A stretch of 64,000 bases of DNA. Origin: Pseudomonas sp. F(2018). Its GTDB lineage: Bacteria > Pseudomonadota > Gammaproteobacteria > Pseudomonadales > Pseudomonadaceae. Below, piece by piece: positions 8,568 through 17,857 of this stretch. Where the stretch lies: the NCBI RefSeq assembly GCF_005508865.1, contig NZ_SCOM01000001.1, positions 1,054,001-1,118,000 on the forward strand, given 5' to 3'. Every line of letters begins with the position of its first letter. Within the stretch, counting starts at the first letter, position 1. Made by a program: the position numbers and the translations under genes. The notes under the pieces are model-generated. The model saw only the letters and a program-made list of their open reading frames with translations. It was not told where the DNA came from and ran no database searches.

Positions 8568-9673
8568 TGCGCGACAACACCACCGACTACCGCCAGCTGT
8601 TTCTCGACGACGTCCCCATGATGGATATGCGCGCCCCGGTGGAATTCACCAAGGGCGCCTTTCCGCACACCGTCAGCCTGCCGCTGATGACCGACATCGA
8701 ACGGCAGAAGGTCGGCACCTGCTACAAGCAGCACGGCCAGCAGGCGGCCATCGAACTGGGCCACCAGCTGGTCTCGGGCAAGGTCAAGGCCGCACGCGTC
8801 GAGGCCTGGGCGGCCTTCGCCAAGGCCAACCCGAACGGCTACCTGTACTGCTTCCGCGGCGGCCTGCGCTCGCAGATCGTCCAGCAGTGGCTCGCGGACG
8901 CCGGGGTCGACTACCCGCGAGTGATCGGCGGCTACAAGGCCATGCGCACCTTCCTGATCGAGACGCTGGACAGCGCCGTGGCCGAGTGCGACTTCGTCAT
9001 CGTCGGTGGCATGACCGGCACCGGCAAGACCGAGGTGGTGGCCGCCCTGGACAACAGCATCGACCTGGAAGGCCACGCCAATCACCGTGGCTCCAGCTTC
9101 GGCAAGCGCGCCACCGGCCAGCCGTCGCAGATTGACTTCGAGAACCGCCTGGCCGTCGACCTGCTCAAGCGCCGCGCGCGCGGCCAGCAGCAGTTCGTGC
9201 TGGAGGACGAGAGCCGCCTGATCGGCACCTGCTCGCTGCCGCTGGCGCTGCACCAGGGCATGCAGCAGTTCCCCATGGTCTGGCTGGAGGACAGTGTCGA
9301 GGGGCGCGTCGAACGCATCCTCAAGGACTACGTGACCGGCCTTTCCGCCGAGTTTCTCGCCGTGCATGGCGAGGAGCAGGGCTTCGCGCTGTTCGCCGCG
9401 CGCATGCTGCAGAGCATGGACAATATCCAGAAGCGCCTGGGTGGCGAGCGCCACGCGCGGCTGCGCGACCTCCTGCAGCAGGCGCTGGACGAGCAGGCAC
9501 GCAGCGGCGCGGTGGAGCTGCACCGCGGCTGGATCGAGGGCCTGCTCAGCGAGTACTACGACCCAATGTACGTCTACCAGCGCGAGAGCAAGTCCGCGCG
9601 CATCGAATTCGCCGGCGAGCACGATGCGGTGCTGGCCTATCTGCGCGAACGCGCACCACGGAGCAAGGCATGA
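8567..9673 (+). CDS. mnmH: tRNA 2-selenouridine synthase
   Basis: This 368-residue enzyme (also called SelU/YbbB) replaces sulfur with selenium at the wobble 2-thiouridine of certain tRNAs, through a geranylated intermediate. An N-terminal rhodanese domain carries the catalytic cysteine in [10 protein letters not shown] (C95, like E. coli C97). A P-loop domain follows with Walker [10 protein letters not shown] (147-155). Both are intact. It is translationally coupled to selD and overlaps the next gene by 4 bases. No selA or selB is visible, so selenium use in this window is for tRNA modification. Confidence 0.96.
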   Translation: MRDNTTDYRQLFLDDVPMMDMRAPVEFTKGAFPHTVSLPLMTDIERQKVGTCYKQHGQQAAIELGHQLVSGKVKAARVEAWAAFAKANPNGYLYCFRGGLRSQIVQQWLADAGVDYPRVIGGYKAMRTFLIETLDSAVAECDFVIVGGMTGTGKTEVVAALDNSIDLEGHANHRGSSFGKRATGQPSQIDFENRLAVDLLKRRARGQQQFVLEDESRLIGTCSLPLALHQGMQQFPMVWLEDSVEGRVERILKDYVTGLSAEFLAVHGEEQGFALFAARMLQSMDNIQKRLGGERHARLRDLLQQALDEQARSGAVELHRGWIEGLLSEYYDPMYVYQRESKSARIEFAGEHDAVLAYLRERAPRSKA

Positions 9674-10026
9674 AACTCAAAGACCATCCAGACGCCCTGG
9701 ACTGCACCCTGTACCGCCCGGACGAGAACGATCCGGACGCCGAGGAACTGGAGCTGGGCGACGGCCATGTGCTGTTCGAAGGCGCCTTCGAGGCCCCGGC
9801 CGAGTGGGACGCCGCTGAGCGCGAGGACTATTTCGATGGCAGCGATCCGGCGCTGTTCTTCACCGCGCGCATCGAGAGTCCGGCCAAGGCCGACAGCAAC
9901 GACTGGTTCGTTGCCGAGCCCGGCGACTACGTGGCGGTGGTGCGTGGCATGAAGGTGGAGATGTACTACGTCTACGACCAGGCCGACCGCAGCTATGTGC
10001 TGATTCGCGACGACCAGCTGGACTGA
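9670..10026 (+). CDS. Small acidic protein of unknown function
   Basis: I do not recognise a family for this 118-residue cytoplasmic protein. It is strongly acidic ([28 protein letters not shown]) with an aromatic C-terminal half ([21 protein letters not shown]) and no Cys, signal peptide or membrane segment. Its ATG overlaps the mnmH stop by 4 bases and a strong terminator follows, so it is the last gene of the selD-mnmH operon. A role linked to selenium tRNA modification is inference from position only. Confidence 0.8.
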   Translation: MKLKDHPDALDCTLYRPDENDPDAEELELGDGHVLFEGAFEAPAEWDAAEREDYFDGSDPALFFTARIESPAKADSNDWFVAEPGDYVAVVRGMKVEMYYVYDQADRSYVLIRDDQLD

Positions 10027-10040
10027 TCGGATCGACAAGA

Positions 10041-10068
10041 AAAACGCCGCCCTCGGGCGGCGTTTTCG
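10041..10068. terminator. Terminator between selD operon and phhC
   Basis: An AAAACGCCGCC / GGCGGCGTTTT stem with loop CTCG at 10041-10066 is followed by T-rich sequence. The A-tract on one side and T-tract on the other make it bidirectional, serving the converging selD and phh operons. Confidence 0.9.
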
Positions 10069-10083
10069 TTCAGGCGTAGCCCG

Positions 10084-11280
10084 TTATCGACACACCTGCG
10101 CGATGGCGTCGGCCAGGTAGTCCAGGCGCTGTTCGCTCATGCCCGCCACGTTGGCGCGGCCGCTGCTGACCAGGTACACGCTGAACTCCTGGCGCAGGCG
10201 CTGCACCTGGGAGGCCGTAAGGCCGGTGTAGGAGAACATGCCGCGCTGCGTGGTGATGTGGGCGAAGCGCTCGGCCAGGCCGTGCGGCGCCAGCGCGCTC
10301 ACCAGCCCGCTGCGCAGGTTGGCGATGCGCAGGCGCATGGCTTCCACTTCCTCGCTCCACAGGGTGCGCAGCTGCGCGTCGCCGAGGATGCTGGCGACCA
10401 CGGCGGCGCCATGGGCCGGTGGGGTGGACCACAGGTTGCGGGCGAGGAAGGCCAACTGGCTGCGGATGTCGATCAGCTTCTCGACGTTCTCCGCCCGCAC
10501 GATCAGCGCGCCGGTGCGCTCGCGGTACAGGCCGAAGTTCTTCGAGCAGGAGCTGGTGATCAGCAGTTCCGGCAGCTCGGCGGCGAACAGACGCACGGCC
10601 CAGGCGTCCTGCTCCAGGCCGTCACCGAAGCCCTGGTAGGCGAAGTCGATCAGCGGCAGCAGCTCACGGGCCTTGACCACTTCCAGCACACGCTGCCAGT
10701 CGTGCTGGCTCAGGTCGAAGCCGGTGGGGTTGTGGCAGCAGGCGTGCAGCAGCACCACGTCGCCGGCCGGCACCCGCTGCAGGGCGTCGAGCATGGCCTC
10801 CACGTCCAGGCGGTTGTCGGCGCCGACGTAGGGGTAGTGCTCCACGCGCAGGCCGCAGGTGGCGAAGATGCTTTCGTGGATCGGCCAGGTCGGTGCGCTC
10901 AGCCAGATGCCACGACCCGGCAGGTTGGCGGCGATAAAGTCGCCGGCCAGGCGCAGGGCGCCGGTGCCGCCGGGGGTCTGGGTGGCGCCGGCCAGGCCAG
11001 CGCCCAGCAGCGCGTTGTCCGCGCCCAGCACCAGGCGCAGCAGTTGCTCGCCGAAGGCCGCGTCGCCGTGGCCGCCGATGTAGCTCTTGGTCGGCTCGTG
11101 TTCCACCAGCTGCCGCTCGGCCAGCTTCACCGCGTAGGGAATCGGGGTGATGCCGAGGGCGTCCTTGTACACGCCCACGCCCAGGTCCAGCTTGGCCGGG
11201 TTGCTGTCGGCGCGATAGGCGTCGAGCAGGCCGAGGATGGGATCGCCCGGCACCCGGTCGATGGCGGCGAAGTGGCTCAC
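10084..11280 (-). CDS. phhC: Aromatic amino-acid aminotransferase
   Basis: This 398-residue class I PLP aminotransferase contains the PLP-lysine in [15 protein letters not shown] (K247), the HACCHNPTG loop and the [11 protein letters not shown] strand. In the phh operon it transaminates tyrosine and phenylalanine to their 2-oxo acids. The start is GTG at 11280, inside a 4-base GTGA overlap with the phhB stop; no ATG gives a sensible N-terminus. It is the last gene of phhABC. Confidence 0.93.
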   Translation of the reverse strand: MSHFAAIDRVPGDPILGLLDAYRADSNPAKLDLGVGVYKDALGITPIPYAVKLAERQLVEHEPTKSYIGGHGDAAFGEQLLRLVLGADNALLGAGLAGATQTPGGTGALRLAGDFIAANLPGRGIWLSAPTWPIHESIFATCGLRVEHYPYVGADNRLDVEAMLDALQRVPAGDVVLLHACCHNPTGFDLSQHDWQRVLEVVKARELLPLIDFAYQGFGDGLEQDAWAVRLFAAELPELLITSSCSKNFGLYRERTGALIVRAENVEKLIDIRSQLAFLARNLWSTPPAHGAAVVASILGDAQLRTLWSEEVEAMRLRIANLRSGLVSALAPHGLAERFAHITTQRGMFSYTGLTASQVQRLRQEFSVYLVSSGRANVAGMSEQRLDYLADAIAQVCR

Positions 11281-11630
11281 TTGCGGCCCTCGGCGTTGGC
11301 GGCCAGCACGTCGGTGCGGGCGGCCATGATGAAGTCGTTGCGGTGCAGGCCTTTCATCTCGTGGCTCCACCAGGTGACGGTGACCTTGCCCCATTCGGTG
11401 AGCAGGGCCGGGTGGTGGCCGACTTCCTCGGCGGCGGCGCCCACTGCGTTGGTGAAGGCCAGGGCGTGGCGGAAGGTGCGGAACAGGTAGACGCGCTCCA
11501 GCTCCATGTGGCCGTCGCGGGTCTCGATGTTCCAGTCCGGGATCTCGCGGATCAGCGTGGCCAGCTCCTCATCGGAGACGTGGGGCGCATCGGCGCGGCA
11601 GGCTTCGCATTGGGCTTGGGCGAGGGACAT
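11277..11630 (-). CDS. phhB: Pterin-4a-carbinolamine dehydratase
   Basis: This 117-residue enzyme recycles the 4a-hydroxy-tetrahydropterin made by phenylalanine hydroxylase. It has the PCD/DCoH signature: [19 protein letters not shown] and [17 protein letters not shown], with the catalytic histidine pair in GHHP. The start at 11630 ([20 protein letters not shown]) follows CAGGAG and matches P. aeruginosa PhhB. It lies 66 bases after phhA and overlaps phhC. Confidence 0.96.
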   Translation of the reverse strand: MSLAQAQCEACRADAPHVSDEELATLIREIPDWNIETRDGHMELERVYLFRTFRHALAFTNAVGAAAEEVGHHPALLTEWGKVTVTWWSHEMKGLHRNDFIMAARTDVLAANAEGRK

Positions 11631-11696
11631 TCTGGGCTCCTGGAGCAAAGGGTGTTTGAACGTAGAGGTTGCAAGCTTAGGACGGGTTCCGCCGGC

Positions 11697-12482
11697 TCAC
11701 GCGGCCTTGGGCGGAAACTTCGGTGCGTGCAGGCCCAGCGCCGCGGCCCGTTGCACCATGCCCATGATTTCCTGGTGGGCCAGCTCGAACAGGCTCTTGA
11801 GCTGCGGCAGGACGAAATACAGCGGCTGCAGGATGTCGATGCGATAGGGCGTGCGCATCGCCTCCAGCGGGTCGAACACCTGGTGCTCGGGCTCGCCGGA
11901 CAGGCTGTAGACCGTCTCCTTCGGTGACGAGAGGATGCCGCCGCCGTAGATGCGCCGGCCCTGGGGCGTATCGACCAGGCCGAACTCGATGGTCATCCAG
12001 TACAGCCGCGCCAGGTACACGCGCTGTTCCTTGGTGGCGGCCAGGCCGAGCTTGCCGTAGGTATGGGTGAACTCGGCGAACCAGGGGTTGGTCAGCAGCG
12101 GGCAGTGGCCGAAGATCTCGTGGAAGATGTCCGGCTCCTGCAGGTAGTCCAGCTCTTCCGGGGTGCGGATAAAGGTGGCGACCGGGAAGCGCTTGCTGGC
12201 CAGCAGCTCGAAGAAGGTCTGGAAGGGAATCAGCGCCGGCACCTGGGCCACGCTCCAGCCGGTGGTGGCGCCCAGCACCTGGTTGATCTCGCCGAGCTGG
12301 GGAATGCGGTCATGCGGCAGGCCGAGCTGTTCGATGCCATCGAAGTACTCCTGGCAGGCGCGGCCTTCGAGCACCTTCATCTGCCGGGTGATCAGGGTGT
12401 TCCACACCTGATGCTCGGTGTCCGAATAGTGGATGAAGCCGTGTTCGTCCGGTTGCCGGGCCACGTACTGCGTGGTTTTCAT
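11697..12482 (-). CDS. phhA: Phenylalanine 4-monooxygenase
   Basis: This 261-residue single-domain bacterial phenylalanine hydroxylase converts Phe to Tyr using tetrahydropterin, O2 and Fe(II). The iron ligands are visible: H121 and H126 in DIFHEIFGHCP, and E166 in YWMTIEFG. It lacks the mammalian regulatory domain, as bacterial enzymes do. It is the first gene of phhABC. A PhhR-type box lies 124 bases upstream, but phhR itself, normally the divergent neighbour in P. aeruginosa, is 8 kb away at 20904. Confidence 0.97.
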   Translation of the reverse strand: MKTTQYVARQPDEHGFIHYSDTEHQVWNTLITRQMKVLEGRACQEYFDGIEQLGLPHDRIPQLGEINQVLGATTGWSVAQVPALIPFQTFFELLASKRFPVATFIRTPEELDYLQEPDIFHEIFGHCPLLTNPWFAEFTHTYGKLGLAATKEQRVYLARLYWMTIEFGLVDTPQGRRIYGGGILSSPKETVYSLSGEPEHQVFDPLEAMRTPYRIDILQPLYFVLPQLKSLFELAHQEIMGMVQRAAALGLHAPKFPPKAA

Positions 12483-12605
12483 CGCCTCGCCTCCTCATCT
12501 GCGGTGCATGCCGCGGAATTTGTTGTGTTGCCCTAGGAGTAACCCAGGGGCGAGGGCGGGTGTAGCGTCCGCGACGGGTGCGGGCAGCCATTCGGGGTAT
12601 CGACT

Positions 12606-12623
12606 CGTAAAAAAATACTTACG
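12606..12623. promoter_or_regulatory. PhhR/TyrR-type box upstream of phhA
   Basis: The sequence is CGTAA-N8-TTACG, an inverted repeat with the GTAA-N8-TTAC spacing of TyrR boxes (TGTAAA-N6-TTTACA). It lies 124 bases before the phhA start, inside the 402-base gap between phhA and the hybrid kinase gene. That gap otherwise holds a TTGACA at 12680-12685 without a clear -10, and the TTCAG array at 12754-12837. Confidence 0.6.
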
Positions 12624-12753
12624 GATGCGGCCAGGCCAATGAGCTTGGTCGATTCGTTGTGAGTGCCTGTAGCGTTTTCTTGACATCTATCTGCGACGTC
12701 GACGCGAAAGATCGGTGCTCGCCGGAAATCTCCGCGGCCCATGACACGGGCCT

Positions 12754-12837
12754 CTCAGCGATTTTCAACGGCACCTTCAGGACTTTTCAGGGGATTTCAG
12801 AGCGCACTCGCTGCGCCCGTGACTCAATCGGGACAAC
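12754..12837 (+). promoter_or_regulatory. Phased TTCAG operator array before the hybrid kinase
   Basis: TTCAG occurs at 12776, 12786 and 12796, an exact 10-bp period. Weaker copies precede it: CTCAG at 12754 and TTCAA at 12764. After the last repeat, 22 bases lead to CTCAAT at 12823-12828, preceded by CGTG. The region aligns without gaps to 16581-16650 upstream of the HD-GYP gene. Direct repeats on one DNA face are typical of OmpR-type winged-helix regulators; the actual regulator is unknown. Confidence 0.6.
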
Positions 12838-12884
12838 GGGAGGGCCGGGTCCGGCGCTCCGCTCCATCACCTGAGGAACGACTC

Positions 12885-15800
12885 ATGAGCCTCGATCGAC
12901 TCAGCAAGTGGCTGGCGGCCGGCATGCTGGTGCTAGGCATCACCTGCCTGGCCAGCGTGTGGCAGGCCTATCGCTACAACCAGCAGAGCCAGCAGATCGG
13001 CCAGCAGCGTCTTGAGATCATCAGCCTCAGCGCGCGGCTGTTCGCCGAGAACCGCCGCATGTCGCAGTTCGCCCGGCTCTACGTGAACTCGGGGGACGAG
13101 ATCTACCTGCAGCACTACCGCGAGCTGCTTGCCGCCGGTGGCATCGCCGCCACCCTCGAGCGCCTGCGTAGCCAGGACCTGCAGCCGATGGAGCAGCGCA
13201 TGCTGCGCCAGGTCGCCGAGCTCGATCACCTGCAGACTGACCTGGAGCACCAGGCGATGGCCGAGCGCCGGTCCGCCGGCGGCACCCAGCTGCTGCACGG
13301 GCAGACCTATGTGCGCAGCGAGCTGGACATCACCGGGCTGCTGGACGAGTTCACCGAGCGCAGTGCCGAGCGGCAGAGCCATTTGGTGGCCGAAGCGGCG
13401 GAGCAGGCCGCCGAGGCCAAGGGGCTGGCCGCACTGATGCTGGGCCTGACCATGGCCTATGCGCTGCTGGCGCAGATATTCATTCGCTGTCGGCTGCTCC
13501 TGCCGCTGCGAGAGCTGACCGAGCAGACCCGGCGCCTGCAGGCGGGGGAGGACACCGGCAAGCTGGTGCATTGCCAGGCCAGTGACGAACTGGGCTCCCT
13601 GGCCCGGGCCCTGGAGGCTTACCGCCAGGTCAACCAGCAGATTCTGTCCCAGCAGTGGGCCAAGGATCGCTTGGGCGAACTGGCCCTGGAGCTGCAGTCC
13701 TGCTCGGACCGGGAGGCCTTCGTGGCCTGCCTGGGGGAGCTGCTGCGCCAGTGGCTGCCGGACGCCGACGTCGATTTCCATGAACAGGAGGTTGATGTGC
13801 CACACGCCGGCAACGGTCGGCATTTCCGCCTGCCGCTGTTGGTCGACGGCCAGCAGCAGGGCGTGATCGACATTCACCTGAATCAGCTGCCGGACGCTTG
13901 CCAGCTGGAACTGCTGGACGCCATGCATGAGCCGATCTGCGCCTGGTGGGGCCTGCTGCTGCAGCGCGAGCACAAGCTGGAGCTGCTGCGCCAGGCGCGC
14001 GAGCAGGCCTGCCAGCTGGAGTCCCAGCAGGGCGCCCTGGCGGCCACCGAGCGCTGGTTCCGCGGCATAGTCGAGGCGGCGCCGGACTGCATGCTGGTGT
14101 TCGATGAGCCGGGGCGGATCGTGCTGGCCAACCTCGAGAGCGAGCGGATCTTCGACTATTCCAGCGGCGAAATGCTGGGTGTGCATTTCAGCCAGATACT
14201 GCCGGAAGGCTGGCGCGAGCCCTTCGTGGCACTGCTGCGCGCGTTCCATGCCGCGCCCGATGCCATCCATATGGGCGAGGGTGTCGCCCGGCGCCGTGAC
14301 GGCAGCGAGTTCCCCGTCGAGGTGCGCCTGTCGCGGCTGCCGCAGCTGGGCAACGAAAGCCTGTCGCTGTGCGTGGTGATCCGCGACCTCAGCCTGCGCA
14401 AGCAGCACGAGCGCGTCCTGCAGCTGGCCCACGAGCAGCAACGGGCGATTCTCATGGCCGCGCCCAACGGCATCGCCTTCATCAATGGCGAGGTCATCGT
14501 CCAGGCCAACTCCAGCCTGCACGAAGTGTTTGGCTACGAGGAGGACGAGCTGCTGGGGCAGTCGCCGAAGATCTGGCTCGAGGCCAGCACGCTGCCGGAC
14601 AGCGTCGCCGAGATCCGCCGGCTGCTGCATGAGGGAGAAACCTACCGCCGCGAGCTGCACCTGCGGCGCAAGGACGGCAGCCTGTTCTGGGGCGCGGTCA
14701 GTGCGCGGGCGGTGATCCCGGGTGACCTGTCCCATGGCTCGATCTGGGTTGTGCAGGACATCTCGCTGCAGCGTGCCGCGGTCAAGGACATGCGCGAGGC
14801 CCGCGAGTTGGCTGAGCAGGCGGCCAAGGTCAAGGCCGAGTTCCTGGCCAACATGAGTCACGAGATTCGCACGCCGATGAACGCCATCATCGGCATGACC
14901 CACCTGGTCATGGCCACCGAGCTGGACGAGCGCCAGCGCGACTACCTGGACAAGGTGAAGAGTTCCAGCCGCCACCTGCTGGGCGTGCTCGACGACATCC
15001 TCGACTTCTCCAAGATCGAGGCCGGCAAGCTGCAGCTCGACACCCAGGACTTCAGCCTGCAGCGCCTGCTGCGCGAGACCACCGACCTGCTGCACGAGCG
15101 CATCCTCGGCAAGGGCCTGGAGCTGAGCCTGGAAGTAGCGCCGCAGGTGCCGGACCAGCTGCACGGCGACCCGCTGCGCCTGCGCCAGGTGCTGCTCAAC
15201 TACCTGAGCAACGCGGTCAAGTTCACCGAGCGCGGCCGCATCGAGATCGCGGTGGCGCTGCGCGAGACACATGCCGAGGAGCTGTGCCTGGAGTTCGCCG
15301 TCAGCGACACCGGCATCGGCCTCAGCGAGCAGCAGTGCGCTCAGCTGTTCACCAGCTTCCAGCAGGCGGATGCCTCGACCACCCGCCGCTACGGCGGCAC
15401 CGGCCTCGGCCTGGCCATCGCCAAGCAGCTGGCGCGGTTGATGGGGGGCGACGTGGCCGTGCGCAGTGTGCCCGGCCAGGGCAGCACCTTCAGCTTTTCC
15501 GCGCGGATGCAGCTGGCCCATGCGCCGCTGCGCGAGGAACCGAGTGCCGAAGTGATCCTGGGCCGCAGCCAGGCCCTGGGTGGCCGCGTGCTGCTGGTGG
15601 AGGACAACGAGCTGAACCAGCAGGTGGCGGCCGAGCTGCTGCGCGCCATGGGCTGCCAGGTGGATATCGCCGGTAATGGTCGCGAGGCCCTGGATAAGCT
15701 CGAAGGGCGGCGCTATGACCTGGTGTTCATGGACATGCAGATGCCGGTGCTGGACGGCCTGGCCGCCACCCGCGAGCTGCGCCTGCGCCCGGAGCTGGCC

Positions 15801-16571
15801 GAGCTGCCGGTGGTGGCGATGACCGCCAATGCCATGCGCGAGGATCGCGAGGCCTGCAAGGCCGCCGGCATGAACGACTTCATCAGCAAACCCTTCGAAC
15901 CGCAGACCCTGCATACGGTCCTGCAGCGCTGGCTCGGCGAAGGCTTCCACCAGCCGCAGGTCGCCGAGCCGCTGCAGACCCTGCAGCTGGAAGGCGTGGA
16001 TGTGGCCGCCGGCCTGCGCCGGGTGCTCGGCAACGAGGTGCTGTACCGGCAGCTGCTCGAGCAGTTCCTGGTCAGCCAGGAGACGCTGCTGGAGCGGCTG
16101 GACGAGGCTCTGGAACGTGGCGAACTGGCCACCGCCGAGCGCCTGGCCCATGGCTGCAAAGGCGTTGCCGCCACCCTCGGGGCGAATGCCGTGGCGCATG
16201 CCGCTGCGGCCCTGGAGCAGCAGCTGCGCCAGGGTGGCGATGCGCCCCTTTGCGCGCCGCTGCTGCAAGGCCTGGCGGGTGAACTGCTGCCGCTGCTGCA
16301 CTGCCTGCGTCAGCTTCAGGCGCCGGTCGAGGAGGTCGCCACCGAAGTCGACGAGACGCTGCTGCGGCAGGTCTGCGAGCAGCTCCACGAGTTGCTCGCG
16401 GACTGCGACGCCGAGGCCCTGGGCTGCTTTGCCGACCACGGCCCTCTGCTGCGTGCGGCCTTCCCGGCACAGGCGCCGCGTCTGTCGGCGGCGCTGCAGG
16501 CATTCAATTTCGACCTGGCGCAGGTCTGTCTGGACGAGGCCGTCAACGGCCTGGAAGGGGCGGCCGCATGA
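12885..16571 (+). CDS. Large hybrid sensor kinase (TM-HAMP-PAS2-HK-REC-Hpt)
   Basis: This 1228-residue inner-membrane protein has helices at about 9-29 and 181-201 enclosing a periplasmic sensor rich in helices, then a HAMP (about 200-255), a region of unclear fold, PAS1 (about 388-500) and PAS2 (about 517-630). A HisKA domain follows with H659 in [11 protein letters not shown], then an HATPase (N-box YLSNAVKF, G-box [10 protein letters not shown]), a receiver with D950 in VFMDMQMP, and an Hpt domain with H1089 in RLAHGCKG. All phosphorelay residues are present, so phosphate should pass H659 to D950 to H1089 and then to a separate receiver, probably one of the two downstream genes. ATG 12885 follows TGAGGAACG and starts the first helix. 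It begins an accessory block between phhA and phhR. Confidence 0.93.
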   Translation: MSLDRLSKWLAAGMLVLGITCLASVWQAYRYNQQSQQIGQQRLEIISLSARLFAENRRMSQFARLYVNSGDEIYLQHYRELLAAGGIAATLERLRSQDLQPMEQRMLRQVAELDHLQTDLEHQAMAERRSAGGTQLLHGQTYVRSELDITGLLDEFTERSAERQSHLVAEAAEQAAEAKGLAALMLGLTMAYALLAQIFIRCRLLLPLRELTEQTRRLQAGEDTGKLVHCQASDELGSLARALEAYRQVNQQILSQQWAKDRLGELALELQSCSDREAFVACLGELLRQWLPDADVDFHEQEVDVPHAGNGRHFRLPLLVDGQQQGVIDIHLNQLPDACQLELLDAMHEPICAWWGLLLQREHKLELLRQAREQACQLESQQGALAATERWFRGIVEAAPDCMLVFDEPGRIVLANLESERIFDYSSGEMLGVHFSQILPEGWREPFVALLRAFHAAPDAIHMGEGVARRRDGSEFPVEVRLSRLPQLGNESLSLCVVIRDLSLRKQHERVLQLAHEQQRAILMAAPNGIAFINGEVIVQANSSLHEVFGYEEDELLGQSPKIWLEASTLPDSVAEIRRLLHEGETYRRELHLRRKDGSLFWGAVSARAVIPGDLSHGSIWVVQDISLQRAAVKDMREARELAEQAAKVKAEFLANMSHEIRTPMNAIIGMTHLVMATELDERQRDYLDKVKSSSRHLLGVLDDILDFSKIEAGKLQLDTQDFSLQRLLRETTDLLHERILGKGLELSLEVAPQVPDQLHGDPLRLRQVLLNYLSNAVKFTERGRIEIAVALRETHAEELCLEFAVSDTGIGLSEQQCAQLFTSFQQADASTTRRYGGTGLGLAIAKQLARLMGGDVAVRSVPGQGSTFSFSARMQLAHAPLREEPSAEVILGRSQALGGRVLLVEDNELNQQVAAELLRAMGCQVDIAGNGREALDKLEGRRYDLVFMDMQMPVLDGLAATRELRLRPELAELPVVAMTANAMREDREACKAAGMNDFISKPFEPQTLHTVLQRWLGEGFHQPQVAEPLQTLQLEGVDVAAGLRRVLGNEVLYRQLLEQFLVSQETLLERLDEALERGELATAERLAHGCKGVAATLGANAVAHAAAALEQQLRQGGDAPLCAPLLQGLAGELLPLLHCLRQLQAPVEEVATEVDETLLRQVCEQLHELLADCDAEALGCFADHGPLLRAAFPAQAPRLSAALQAFNFDLAQVCLDEAVNGLEGAAA

Positions 16572-16575
16572 GGAC

Positions 16576-16645
16576 TTCAGAGGAATTCAGCGCGATTCAG
16601 GGCAATTCAGAGCGGCTCGGCAGGCAACGTGCCTCAATGGCGACA
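16576..16645 (+). promoter_or_regulatory. Phased TTCAG operator array before the HD-GYP gene
   Basis: Four exact TTCAG repeats start at 16576, 16586, 16596 and 16606 (10-bp period). They begin 5 bases after the hybrid kinase stop. After 22 bases comes CTCAAT at 16633-16638, again preceded by CGTG and followed closely by GACA. The layout equals that at 12776-12837, so the HD-GYP gene seems to have its own promoter of the same design rather than only reading through. Confidence 0.6.
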
Positions 16646-16676
16646 TCCAACCTGTGCACCGATGTGAGGTGACGAC

Positions 16677-17825
16677 ATGAACGGCAACGAGCGCAAGGCC
16701 ACCCTGCTGGTGGTCGACGATGTTCCTGAGAACCTGCTGCTGATGAGCGAGCTGCTGCGCCCGCACTATCACCTGCGGGTGGCCTCGGGCGGCGAGAAGG
16801 CGCTGCAGATCGCCCGCCGCAGCCCACCGGACCTGATCCTGCTGGATGTGATGATGCCGGACATGGACGGCTACGAGGTGTGCCGCCGCCTGAAGGAAGA
16901 CCCGCGCACCGCCGACACGCCGATCCTCTTCCTCACCGCCAAGGACCAGGCCGAGGACGAGAGCCATGGCCTGGAGCTGGGCGCCACCGATTACCTGGGC
17001 AAGCCCTTCGAACCCACCGTGCTGCTGGCGCGGGTGCGCAGCCAGCTGCGCCTGAAGGACGCCGCCGACCAGCTGCGGGCGCGCAATGCCGAGCTCGACC
17101 GGGAAGTGGAGCAGCGCACCCACGAGCTGCAGGCGGTGCACGACGTCACCATCCTGGCCCTGGCCTCGCTGGCCGAGACCCGCGACAACGAGACCGGCAA
17201 CCACCTGCGCCGCACGCAGAACTATGTGCGCACACTGGCCCTCAAGCTGCGCGAGCAGTCGCGCTTTGCCGTGCAGCTGGACGACCAGGCCATCGAGCTG
17301 CTGTACAAGTCGGCGCCACTGCACGACATCGGCAAGGTCGGCATCCCCGACCATATCCTGCTCAAGCCGGGGCGCTTCGAGCCACACGAGTTCGAGGTGA
17401 TGAAGCGGCACCCGCGCCTGGGCTACCAGGCGCTGGTGCATGCCGAGGAGATGCTCGGCGCGCCGGTGCCGTTCCTGCGCATCGCCAAGGAGATCGCCCT
17501 GTGCCACCACGAGAAGTGGGACGGCAGCGGCTATCCCCAGGGGCTGAGTGGTGAGGCGATTCCTCTCAGCGCCCGGCTGATGGCCATCGCCGATGTCTAC
17601 GACGCGGTGATCAGTCGCCGCGTGTACAAGCCGGAGATGCCCCACGAGAAGGCCGTGGCGATCATCCGCGAGGGCTGCGGCAGCCACTTCGATCCGGCCG
17701 TGGTGGAGGCCTTCCTGAGCCTGGAGGAGGAGTTCCAGGACATCGCCCGGCGCTATGCCGATACCGACGAGAGCCTGCAGGCCAAGGTCCAGCAGATGAA
17801 TGTGGAACTGGCGAAGACGGCCTGA
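16677..17825 (+). CDS. Response regulator, REC-HD-GYP (c-di-GMP phosphodiesterase type)
   Basis: This 382-residue cytoplasmic protein has a receiver (about 7-125; phospho-acceptor D57 in LILLDVMMPDMDG), a coiled-coil linker and an HD-GYP domain. The metal-binding HD is H216-D217 (LHDIGKVGIPD) and the GYP is G285-Y286-P287 (DGSGYPQG). Both are intact, so hydrolysis of c-di-GMP is likely. It would be phosphorylated through the Hpt of the upstream kinase or by the kinase at 17858. It is separated from the upstream gene by the TTCAG array and lies 32 bases before the next gene. Confidence 0.93.
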   Translation: MNGNERKATLLVVDDVPENLLLMSELLRPHYHLRVASGGEKALQIARRSPPDLILLDVMMPDMDGYEVCRRLKEDPRTADTPILFLTAKDQAEDESHGLELGATDYLGKPFEPTVLLARVRSQLRLKDAADQLRARNAELDREVEQRTHELQAVHDVTILALASLAETRDNETGNHLRRTQNYVRTLALKLREQSRFAVQLDDQAIELLYKSAPLHDIGKVGIPDHILLKPGRFEPHEFEVMKRHPRLGYQALVHAEEMLGAPVPFLRIAKEIALCHHEKWDGSGYPQGLSGEAIPLSARLMAIADVYDAVISRRVYKPEMPHEKAVAIIREGCGSHFDPAVVEAFLSLEEEFQDIARRYADTDESLQAKVQQMNVELAKTA

Positions 17826-17857
17826 GCCCGGCCGCCATCGCTCCTGGGGAAGCAATA

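Noticed and set aside
12483..12660. Sigma-54 promoter for phhA
   Set aside because: No GG-N10-GC (-24/-12) element with proper flanks was found on the minus strand, and PhhR here has GAFEGA in place of GAFTGA.
12933..16439. Very long minus-strand open frame (over 1100 codons) opposite the hybrid kinase
   Set aside because: A shadow frame caused by GC-rich codon bias. Its product is Gln/Leu/Ala-rich without domains, while the plus strand encodes a complete multi-domain kinase.
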